Assembly: GCA_959347315.1 (NCBI GenBank)
Contig: OY365812.1
Location: 1,368,727 to 1,432,726, forward strand
Source of the DNA: Bimastos eiseni
Taxonomy: Eukaryota; Annelida; Clitellata; Crassiclitellata; Lumbricidae
Reading direction: 5' to 3'
Length of the DNA: 64,000 nt
Under the pieces are notes generated by a model. The model was not told the origin of the DNA and did no database searches. It was given only the letters and a program-made list of their open reading frames with translations. Positions 55,531 to 64,000 of the stretch are shown in pieces. A program made the position numbers and the translations under genes. The stretch's first letter is position 1, and each line of letters opens with the position of its first letter.

Positions 55531-55850
55531 AACAAAAGTAGCTGAATAAAAACAAGAACAAAAGTAGCTGAATAAAAACAAGAACAAAAGTAGCTGAATA
55601 AAAACAAGAACAAAAGTAGCTGAATAAAAACAAGAACAAAAGTAGCTGAATAAAAACAAGAGCAAAAGTAGCTGAATAAAAACAAGAACAAAAGTAGCTG
55701 AATAAAAACAAGAACAAAAGTAGCTGAATAAAAACAAGAACAAAAGTAGCTGAATAAAAACAAGAACAAAAGTAGCTGAATAAAAACAAGAACAAAAGTA
55801 GCTGAATAAAAACAAGAACAAAAGTAGCTGAATAAAAACAAGAACAAACG
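55531..55850 (+). repeat. 26-bp minisatellite, about 12 near-identical units
   Basis: Unit AAAAGTAGCTGAATAAAAAC plus AAGAAC; a single A-to-G change marks one unit (AAGAGC at about 55658). Long minus-strand Phe/Leu/Cys readings are artefacts of the stop-free motif. Confidence 0.97.
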
Positions 55851-57002
55851 CAGTAGAAGAAGGGAAAGCAGATAAAGAGCGGGAACAAGAAGTAGTAGGA
55901 TGGGAAGACAGTGTATGAGAAAGAAGCAGCCAACGAAGAAGGAGAATCAGTAGAAGATAAATAGGAAGAGGGTAAAGATGCAGGGTTTCTGCCATGGTTT
56001 GACGCTGCCTCTGTGGCTCATATTTAAGTCCAGGAGGTCAGTCTCTGCTAATGTCGGTCGAAGGGCTCTCCGATGATCTGCTACTTGGGGGAACTTGAAT
56101 GTCCCTTCGCCTGCACTTCATTGATGCAGAATCGGGCCTTTGGAGTGGTAGGTCCAACAACATGGAATGGGTTACTCCCATGAGCTTCGTCTGCATTCTG
56201 CTCATCACTGGAAAGTCCACTTTTTAGCAGTAGTCACACCGGAAGCATCTTGATTGATCGATTGATTGGTTGATTGACCGACCGACCATTTAATTGATTG
56301 ATTGATTTAATGATAAATTGATTGATTGATTAAGATGCACGTGAGTATGAAAATCAGGATGATGATACTGGCGAATCCGGAGAGGAAAGGAAAAACGGTA
56401 GAAAAGAAGCCGTTGAGGAAATGGAAGGGCTGGAAGAGTACAGTGGAGGCAGTGAAAGCTTAGGAGAGCGAGGTAAAAACGTCGGAAGAGAATGAGAAGA
56501 GAGGAGGCGGTGGAGTAGGATGGGGAGAAAAACCTGGTGAGGGAAAGAGATGGGTAGACCGAGGGAGGAGTCGTTGGAATAGTGGATTTTTTGGGGTGGG
56601 GATAGAGGAATTTTATGTTGAGGGAGTGGATGTTCTTGCCTTGGGCTTCTTTGACATACGACACAACTCAATTAGACATAGGTCGCTGCCTTTCCTCTTT
56701 CGGGATTCACTCGAATGCCACGAACAATTGGCATTAGACCGACAGAGAGACATTCAGAGGGAAGCACAGAGGAACATACAAGGGATTGTCAGTGTAACCT
56801 GGAGGTAATCAATCCCAGATATTACTTATCGAGCATATAGTACATTTAAAAGAGGTGTGCAATTGCTTAACAATATGCAAGGCATAGGCAGAGTAACAGA
56901 AAATCGGTCTTTTGAAAAATGTAATCGAGTCTAGGATTAATTGTAAACGAAATCTCAAACTGTTTAGCTAATCACAGAGCAATGCATGTGTTTGTCAATG
57001 CA
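55851..57002. other. No gene recognised
   Basis: About 56030-56225 is of balanced composition and on the minus strand contains a decayed reading (HSMLLDLPLQRPDSASMKC; another frame gives VVGPTTPKARFCINEVQ). It looks like an old coding relic, possibly of a retroelement, but I cannot name it. ATTGATTGATTG runs at 56250-56335 and purine-rich sequence follow. Confidence 0.35.
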
Positions 57003-57004
57003 GC

Positions 57005-57126
57005 GTATGTATCCGTGTATGTATCCGTGTATGTATCCGTGTATGTATCCGTGTATGTATCCGTGTATGTATCCGTGTATGTATCCGTGTATGTATCCGT
57101 GCATGTATCCGTGTATGTATCCGTGT
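57005..57126 (+). repeat. 12-bp minisatellite (GTGTATGTATCC), about 10 units
   Basis: Almost perfect, with one GTGCATG variant unit. Followed directly by the segment shared with 14575-14665. Confidence 0.97.
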
Positions 57127-57205
57127 ATGTTTCTGTTTCCCCTCCACATCTCTTACCCCTCTTATTGGGTGACCCCCACCTCTCAAACGAGATCACCGCT
57201 TCTGG
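57127..57205 (+). repeat. Segment homologous to 14575-14665 (inverted)
   Basis: CTCCACATCTCTTACCCC, GGGTGACCCCCACCTCTCAA and ACGAGATCACCGCTTCTG match the reverse complement of the earlier locus. One frame gives PHLSNEITAS here and PHLSNDIAAS there, so the ancestor may have been coding (for example a transposon ORF). Confidence 0.55.
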
Positions 57206-57487
57206 TAAAAAGGAAATAATATGAAGCCAGTGGACTAAGGAATAAATGTTTAATCATTGCGCTATACTGTTATTGAAGTTTAAACTAATACACTAAGTTA
57301 TTACTATATATTTATTTTCATTTTGCTCCCATTTTTTTAGTGATAACAGACTGGTAGTGCTGGTTTCTCTTCCCACGATAATGTCTGTAAAATTAATTTG
57401 TAAATTACCAAATTTCAATTCGCAATTTCAATTCTAGAAGGGGTGGCATAGAAATTTGACCTTGGGGCGGTAAATTGTTAAATCCGT

Positions 57488-57600
57488 CTCTGGTTAGTTG
57501 TACGATAAAGAACCGGTTCACGAGAAAAGCGAAATTCATAAGATATCTTTTTTTAATTTTTATAAATAGCCAAATGATGCATGTTGTTTAGAGGCCAGTG
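57488..57600 (+). repeat. About 112-bp repeat, copy 1 (second copy 62612-62722)
   Basis: Starts GGTTAGTTGTACGATAAAGA, contains ACCGGTTCACGAGAAAAGCG and ends TTGTTTAGAGGCC. The second copy differs at only a few positions plus a poly-T length change, so the duplication is young relative to other repeats here. Confidence 0.85.
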
Positions 57601-57640
57601 ACTGTTCTGCCCAGAGGCCCGGCATTTTTCTCGGCAGCCC

Positions 57641-58040
57641 TGTGTGTATGTATGTGTGTATGTATGTGTGTATGTATGTGTGTATGTATGTGTGTATGTA
57701 TGTGTGTATGTATGTGTGTATGTATGTGTGTATGTATGTGTGTATGTATGTGTGTATGTATGTGTGTATGTATGTGTGTATGCATGTGTGTATGTATGTG
57801 TGTATGTATGTGAGTATGTATGTGTGTATGTATGTGTGTATGTATGTGTGTATGTATGTGTGTATGTATGTGTGTATGTATGTGTGTATGTATGTGTGTA
57901 TGTATGTGTGTATGTATGTGTGTATGTATGTGAGTATGTATGTGTGTATGTATGTGTGTATGTATGTGTGTATGTATGTGTGTATGTATGTGTGTATGTA
58001 TGTGTGTATGTGTGTGTATGTGTGTGTATGTGTGTGTAGG
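57641..58040 (+). repeat. 12-bp minisatellite (TGTGTATGTATG), about 32 units
   Basis: Two GTGAGTATG variant units lie exactly 120 bp apart (57811 and 57931), each with near-identical neighbours. This indicates a block duplication of ten units. The minus-strand His/Thr readings are not a gene. Confidence 0.97.
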
Positions 58041-58929
58041 TATTTACAGTATGCGTGTACGTATGCATGTGTGTATGCGTGTACGAGAGGACATTCTTCT
58101 TCTTGTATGTTTGTTTGTTTGCTCGTATATCCTCACTTATCTTTGCTTCGTTGCAGATAATCAGTTCAAGAAGAATGGTATTTATTAGGTGAAGTCGATA
58201 TATTAGGTTAACCTGGATTCTGTAGAGTTGCATTATGCGATACCAGTAGTCAGGACTGTTCAAGCAATTACACACCTCTTTTAAAGGTAAAATTTGTTTT
58301 ATAAGTACTTCTTTACTTCTCTTTTTTATAAGTGATTGTTTACTTCTCCTTTTTCTACAACAATACTAGGCATATTTACAATAATGTGAGTTTTTTTAAA
58401 TATTGCTTTTTTATTTTTTTTAAACTACACATGTACACTCTTGCACATACAATTTATTTACACAATGTTATGCAATATCAAGTTAAGAGAGATTGCTAAA
58501 TGTGAATAAATAAGACAATATGTGTAGTTTAAACCAGATTAATGAGTAGAAAGGCAGATGCGATTAAATGTAAGTCAACCTGCTCACCTATTTGTCTGCA
58601 TATCTTATTGTATGCATGCGTGTGATTGTGATTCTAATTATGCATTTTAAGCCGATGTTCTTTTTTGTGTAAATATTAAATTGATCGTGTGATACACATT
58701 TTGATGTGAGATAATATTGTTGAATTTGCTTCAATTAATTCAACTTTTGTCACGAAATGCCGTTTATTTTTACTTAACATGGCATGAACGAAACGCTGAA
58801 TATATAGCATTGAGAATATCAAAGTTAAAGATGTCTAAGTTTCAGTGTTATCCTGTGCTTAGCGACATTTTACGGAAATAAAGCCCGTTCACACAGACCT
58901 TTGCGTACAATAATGCACTTTAATTGCAG
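58041..58929. other. AT-rich spacer, no gene seen
   Basis: Contains AAAGATGTCTAAGTTTCAG and GCTTAGCGACATTTTACGG (58825-58880), two words of the dispersed family in the usual order. Confidence 0.4.
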
Positions 58930-59025
58930 CCACATACAGTTTAACGACATTGTGTGATAACACTGATCATTAGCGCTGCCCTCCTCGTTTGCCCATGCTT
59001 GTGATTGGCACTGCTTGAATGCAAG
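58930..59025 (-). repeat. RTE-type LINE 3' tail
   Basis: Minus strand: GCAGTGCCAATCACAAGC, CGAGGAGGGCAGCGCTAATG and ATCACACAATGTCGTTAAAC. A TTGAATGCAAGCAG stretch beyond the head suggests a bit more of the 3' UTR. Confidence 0.75.
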
Positions 59026-61110
59026 CAGTGTAAGTATTACATACTAGTCTAAGATTACTAAACAAGAGTTGCGTGAGGATAGAAGGTGGCAAATATATGA
59101 CGCTAAAACAACCAAAATAAAGGTGTCAACATGTAATTGTAACAACACTGGGGAGAAGTAGTTTATAATGCTTAACGACATTTCACGATTGCCAGACCAG
59201 ATGACGTAAGTTTTGTTAATCAGGCTGAACAGTACAAGGACACATAATTAGAGAGATCTTTTTGTGTCTGTATGTATAGATGTGATCGCTGCCACCCATA
59301 TTATTATTGAATTACAAAAGGGCAACCAGTGTACCTGGGAAAGAGAGGCACTGAGCCATTATTGTTTCATCATTGACCAATGATGTGAATCAACTAACAA
59401 TGACCCATCGGCTAAACTTCTAGCCTTGTGAAGCTCCGGTATGATTGACAGATAGCAGACACCGCCTCTAAAATTCTCTTTGTAGAAGCTCAAAAGTGAA
59501 TCTTCGGCTTCAAACTTAAGCTCCAGCTAAAGAAAATATCCTTCAACTGCTAATTTTTTGGCAGTATATTTAATTCACCCTCTCTACTCACTTCCAAAGA
59601 CGGGAGAAAGTAGGCGGCGACACTAAATATATTGACCGAACAACGCAGATTCTTTTAAATTTTTAAAATTGAAATTATAAACGCAGCAGGAACTTTGCAT
59701 TTAGCCAAAGAACCAAGGGAGTATGCGAATGTATATGTCTATATGACAGGTTCTCATATGTTCAAAGGCAAGGCTGCAAAAAACCAAGATTTAAAAAAAA
59801 TCAAAAGTTGGTTCACTGTTTTTTGTTTTATTTGGTTTTCTGGTTTTTTGTTTTCGTTTGGATTTTGTAACAACAGTTTTTTTTATCAAAGGCATAAAAC
59901 AAGGCATGGAAAAGATCTCAAACCTGTTTATATAATTAATTTAGCTTGATTTCCGACTGAATAACACACAATTAGTAATATAATAGTAAAATTAGTAAAT
60001 AAAAAAATATATTTTAAAAACCAAGAAACCAAAAAATTGCCAGTTTTGCCTTTTTGTAAAAACTCAAAAAGCCAAATAACCAAAACACCAACATCTTTCA
60101 GAGTTATCGCCTTTCTACTTTGATATCTGGAATCTGATTTCGACCTATTTGGCAAAGGAGGATTTGTAGGTTAGCTGCGAAAGTTAGTGCGCCTGCATGT
60201 AGTGCAAGACTGACGGACGTTTGTTGTTAGAATATGCGAACACCAACATTTCGTGACACACTATTGACGCCATGTACATTACGTGACACAAGGCCGGTCA
60301 ATTTTCTTCACACCTGTATGCAACCTTTGCTTTAGAATGCTTTATCGCCGGCATACTATTAACGCAAGCACAATACACAGTCCTAATCATCTTAGCTTTC
60401 AAACGACCAGAACATAGGCGCCCACAAAACCTTATCATCAACAGATTTCAATTACAATTTCTTTAGTGCATTTGCGTTTAAAAACCCTTTCACCATTCCG
60501 CAAAGCAAGCAATCATAGATAATATTACCATGGACTTCTTGTTCGATGATAAGATAACTTCAGGTAATCAGAAAAAACGCAACGTCGATACTAATACCTT
60601 AGGAAAGCAAAGCTAGGGGTCCAAAGTACGTAACGCTTGACATATTTCAAGTGTTACCGGCCTCCTCTTGGCTGTCATAGGCCCGTCCTAGGCCACAGTC
60701 GTGTAGCGGGAGAAGGGTAGGGAGGGAGGGAGGGAGGGCAGGGTGGACAGAGGTAGAGACCACCACCATCGGATAGGTTGAGCGACAACTTGACGCGTAA
60801 TAAAAATCAAATTGATTGAAATATAACCAGTGTACTATACAGGCGACAACCTTTCTCGCTGGGTTGCCGTGTAACACAAGCACACAGCGTTGGACGTGCA
60901 TTTATTTACGGGTGGTTGTTTGAGTTGAGAAGCTTTGTAGAAAATGCGACCATTAGAAAACACGCAGAAATAAATCCAATATGATAATCGTTCCTTGCTT
61001 CCTACCAGCACAAAATTATACAAACATGCACACATTACTACAGGCCTGCATATAAATGCTTACATTACATACGTACATTTATACATGTATATACATGCAT
61101 ACATATATAC
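59026..61110. other. No gene recognised
   Basis: AT-rich. A GGGAGGGAGGGAGGG run at about 60719-60738 and an AAACCAAGAAACCAAAAAA tract at about 60010-60085 are the only low-complexity features. GCTTAACGACATTTCACG at about 59170 is a dispersed-family word. Confidence 0.4.
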
Positions 61111-61114
61111 GCAT

Positions 61115-61165
61115 GTATTATTACATATATATATATATATATATATATATGTCAAGCGTTACGTA

Positions 61166-61202
<37 letters not shown>
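61115..61202 (+). repeat. (TA)n tracts
   Basis: Two TATATATATATATATATAT runs separated by GTCAAGCGTTACGTACT. Confidence 0.9.
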
Positions 61203-61203
<1 letters not shown>

Positions 61204-61575
61204 ATTACATGTGTTTCGACGACATTCAAAGCCGATTCTAATATATCGTCACGTCATCCTATATCATACCTACTCACATATTCACAACACATTACCTATT
61301 AATAATATATAATATTGTATTGCATTTAAGTGGAACAAAAACATTTATAGAGCGTTCTTTTGTCACTGCCCGACGGACCTGCAATTGCTTGCGCTTCAAA
61401 GCATTGTATTGCGTTGCCCTTGCTTTTCCATTTAATCAGCCCTGCTATGATGCAAATCCAACAAAGTCAACGTTCTTCCATCTCTTAGCATAGCGCCATG
61501 AAAAATGTTAATTTCAGACAATGTTAGGCAGATAAACGCATTAGCAATTATATTATTTAATTTATTTATTTATTA

Positions 61576-61787
61576 CCGAAATTTGATACCGCCCTTCTTC
61601 CAGCATTTTTTGCTCAGAATTGCATACACACGCCTCGACGGCGCAATTGCAGTTGTACTGCAGAGCAATTGTGCGTGAAAGACTTGCTCAAGATCCCTAC
61701 ACAGTGACTTCCCGGACGAGGGTCGAAGTCGCTCTCTCAGCGCACACTGAAGGTTACGGGCTGACCGCTCTAGGCCACTGTGCCACA
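61576..61787 (-). mobile_element. tRNA-derived SINE, copy 4 (most complete)
   Basis: Minus strand head TGGCCTAGAGCGG (A-box-like), B-box region GACTTCGACCC (one change from consensus), core TGTAGGGATCTTGAGCAAG, then GCTCTGCAGTACAACTGCAA. The tail ends GGAAGAAGGGCGGTATCAAA. Its length of about 212 bp is the best estimate of full size. Confidence 0.8.
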
Positions 61788-62029
61788 CTATTATCTGAAG
61801 TAACCGACAGTTGTATGAATTAGAATGACACACATAAGTCATTAAACGCGGGAAAAGTAGGGCCGTTTACTATATACTTGAAATGCATTGTTAACTCCAA
61901 ACTTATAGCCGCGGGATAAACCGAATAAAAGGTGTCAAACCATAACCTCGATTTTGAATCAAATGTTTAGAAAAACATCGCGTGTTTACTGTTGTGAACT
62001 TGTTGGTCCATATACCTGAAATGATCGTC

Positions 62030-62165
62030 CTCCATTTTTAAGGACTGAACTAATTACCGAATTCTCACCATCGACCTCTGGCTTTTTCCCCGGAGTTACT
62101 GTACTGAGAACCCTTTTTAATTGTTATTCTGTGAGAGCGCTATATAAATCCTAAGATACGATAAA
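62030..62165 (+). repeat. CR1/L2-like LINE 3' end
   Basis: Reading PPFLRTELITEFSPSTSGFF, then GAGAGCGCTATATAAATCC and AAGATACGATA. Both ORF end and tail are recognisable. Confidence 0.6.
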
Positions 62166-62212
62166 GATAAGTTCAGTATCCTAATTATATTGAAGCTTAA
62201 ATCAAGCCAGAT

Positions 62213-62262
62213 GGTGCCAGTCCAAACCCTAAAAGATATCACGGTGACACAGCTGTTCATTC
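62213..62262 (+). repeat. RTE-type LINE 3' tail, degraded
   Basis: GGTGCCAGTCCAAACCC, AAAAGATATCACGGTGAC. Only the head is clear. Confidence 0.45.
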
Positions 62263-62611
62263 CAATTCAATCGTTAGATTATAAACACAAATATGCTAAT
62301 CACCTTTGCTAAAACACAATTCCGTTAAGCGATAATAAACCAACCCATGTTCCAAAACTCTTTGCTCCAATTCCATCAGAAATTTATAATCATAAACTAA
62401 ACTATTTGACGCTATTCTTGAACACCTTTATATCTTGCCCATTACTTGCTATAAGTTGATAAACCCCGTCAATCTTTACTGTTTCGTTGATAGCCATATT
62501 TGTCAGCCGTAAACAGACAGAGGACGTCTTTGAGTAGATATATCTTTGAATGGCGCTATATTAAATTCACATTGATTGATTTGGTTGATTGAGTCTTGAA
62601 CTTAAGTTTGT

Positions 62612-62722
62612 TATTTGGTTAGTTGTACGATAAAGAACCGGTTCACGGGAAAAGCGAAATTCATAAGATATATTTTAAATTTTTTTCTAAATAGCCCAAT
62701 GATGCAGGTTGTTTAGAGGCCC
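62612..62722 (+). repeat. About 112-bp repeat, copy 2
   Basis: GGTTAGTTGTACGATAAAGA to TTGTTTAGAGGCC, as at 57488-57600. It ends about 37 bp before the assembly gap. Confidence 0.85.
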
Positions 62723-62758
62723 GTTTTACGACTTGACAAGGTAGAACTGCTTGACAGT

Positions 62759-62958
62759 NNNNNNNNNNNNNNNNNNNNNNNNNNNNNNNNNNNNNNNNNN
62801 NNNNNNNNNNNNNNNNNNNNNNNNNNNNNNNNNNNNNNNNNNNNNNNNNNNNNNNNNNNNNNNNNNNNNNNNNNNNNNNNNNNNNNNNNNNNNNNNNNNN
62901 NNNNNNNNNNNNNNNNNNNNNNNNNNNNNNNNNNNNNNNNNNNNNNNNNNNNNNNNNN
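62759..62958. other. Assembly gap (200 N)
   Basis: Exactly 200 unknown bases, probably a placeholder rather than a measured length. An RTE-type tail resumes right after it (AAAAGGAGGGCGACGCTAAG, 62959-63005), so its head is hidden in the gap. Confidence 1.
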
Positions 62959-63005
62959 AAAAGGAGGGCGACGCTAAGTATCATTGGTATAACATAGTAA
63001 CCTTG

Positions 63006-63786
63006 TTCTTAACAGCGGAGAGATGGCTTAGTAGCTAGACGCCAGCACAAAAATAAAAAGAACGTTAGTTAGATACACGCTAACTTCTCAACGTTAACCA
63101 AGTCTTTTATTCGCTAGGCGGCGTTGATAAAATGAGCAGTAGGACAGATGGGTACCTTGCGAGCCTATCAGACAGTTAAACTTGACCTCTGTTAAGTTGC
63201 TTATCATCGCACACTACTTGGAACAAAATCATATTTTGATCTCACTTTGAATAAATGAAGAGTATTAGAATAATTAGAATAATTAGAATAATTAGAATAA
63301 TTACTGCTGTTTGTGTTATTACTTTATTATCGCCCGAGGTGGATAAGATCGCGCAGGCTCTTCGTCTCTTTGGTGCAATTAGACATTATCTGGAAGAGAT
63401 GTGCTCTCTCCCTTTAATCGCTGGAAAGGAACAAGAATGCAAAAGAATCGCCCAGCATTTTCTCGTAAATAGTCCAGATTTCGACACAAATGACGCGATG
63501 ATAACAACGACGACAATGATGATAAAACCAACAACGACGACAACAGCAAGGACCGGCAATGGTTAAAAATAGACCAATACATCATTGACGTAGTTAATTC
63601 CCCCACGAGTAACACACACCATCAGCCCAAGATACTCACCCATTCGCCAATTCACCACCGACTCATCGGGATAAAATCGAACACACACACACGCAAAACA
63701 AACTGCGCTATATAAAAATCAATAGCACCGTCGAGAGCAGGGAACCACCATCAACAACAAACACTCGCACAGACAGACAGGCTTAC
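63006..63786. other. No gene recognised; 9-bp ATTAGAATA repeat
   Basis: ATTAGAATA units at 63264-63301. The short open reading across 63255-63566 is driven by this repeat and an ACAACGACGAC-rich end. CAG/AG sites are present on the minus strand, but no conserved exon was identified. Confidence 0.45.
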
Positions 63787-63831
63787 CTCGGCCGCGCCGC
63801 GAACCTTCTTCTGCTTGAGTTGGCGATACAT
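63787..63831 (-). CDS. Candidate 5' coding exon (possible PKA RI first exon)
   Basis: In gene sense ATG at 63831 reads MYRQLKQKKVRGAAE and meets a strong donor GCCGAG|GTAAGC in phase 0. That is the phase at which the pseudosubstrate exon (51980) begins. The surrounding 63780-64000 is richer in CG dinucleotides than the rest, as first exons often are, and an in-frame TAA lies upstream. The link to the PKA gene across 11.8 kb is inference. It could be the first exon of another gene, or the coding frame could differ. Confidence 0.35.
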
Positions 63832-64000
63832 TTGCGACCACACGATTATACGCGCGTTCTGGCAATAATTCGACGAGAAACAGAAAGAGAACACTAATAA
63901 TATCCACAATTCGTCCTCAAATTAACCCCGTAACGAATTCTTTCGACCGAAAAATATCTCAGTCGCTCGCAAAGACAGATAATTACGAGCGAACGCGACC

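Noticed and set aside
55145..55995. 262- and 193-codon minus-strand Phe/Leu/Cys frames resembling membrane proteins
   Set aside because: Explained by the 26-bp repeat lacking stops on that strand.
57641..58040. CRISPR-like or other spaced-repeat system
   Set aside because: Units are contiguous with no unique spacers. The genome is animal. The same holds for the other arrays here.
57553..58275. 240-codon minus-strand Thr-His-Tyr frame
   Set aside because: Shadow of the TGTGTATG array.
63255..63566. 103-codon plus-strand frame
   Set aside because: Its start is the 9-bp ATTAGAATA repeat and its end an ACAACGACGAC-rich tract. The middle shows no known domain.

Overview
This is a gene-poor, repeat-dense stretch of an animal nuclear genome. 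The spliced genes with GT-AG introns, the non-LTR retrotransposon remnants, the tRNA-derived SINEs and the long micro- and minisatellites all indicate a metazoan. Repeat style (RTE-type LINE 3' tails, 'TATATAGCGC' LINE tails, long tetranucleotide arrays) and vertebrate-like intron positions in the one highly conserved gene suggest a marine invertebrate, possibly a deuterostome. I cannot name the species.

Only two genes are well supported, both on the minus strand. (1) A two-exon gene (exon 1 29098-30220, exon 2 27515-28467) encodes a 691-residue protein: RING finger, two B-boxes, coiled coil, then Kelch repeats. A broken copy of the end of the same kind of Kelch exon lies at 31830-32012. (2) A type I regulatory subunit of cAMP-dependent protein kinase is spread over about 15.5 kb (36517-51980). 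I could place ten exons whose lengths sum to 999 bp, in frame from the first base to the stop codon. It has the pseudosubstrate RRGAV and two intact cyclic-nucleotide-binding domains. The N-terminal docking/dimerisation segment was not found. A candidate upstream coding exon sits at 63787-63831 in a GC-rich patch, and its phase would fit.

Layout. 1-7.8 kb: a 2.3 kb ATCC-type array, a 5'-truncated RNase-H-bearing LINE and a SINE. 7.8-27 kb: no host gene recognised; a mosaic of old LINE tails, a second copy of the same LINE (16.3-17.6 kb), minisatellites and a diverged interspersed family. 27.5-32.2 kb: the RING/B-box/Kelch gene and its fragment. 33.4-35.4 kb: a Tc1/mariner relic, LINE relics and a SINE. 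36.5-52 kb: the PKA regulatory subunit gene, whose introns hold TA, GACA and CT repeats and a 2.4 kb homopurine array. 52-64 kb: AT-rich sequence with GT, 26-bp and 12-bp arrays, LINE tails, a SINE and a 200-base assembly gap (62759-62958).

The most unusual structure is in the last intron of the PKA gene (36690-37558). It is filled with about 17 degenerate, dimer-organised copies of the junction that starts the last coding exon. In gene sense these read as pyrimidine-rich tract, CAG, then GTGAG-like sequence, so each is an AG acceptor directly abutting a GT donor-like sequence. The real exon boundary is the last unit of the array.
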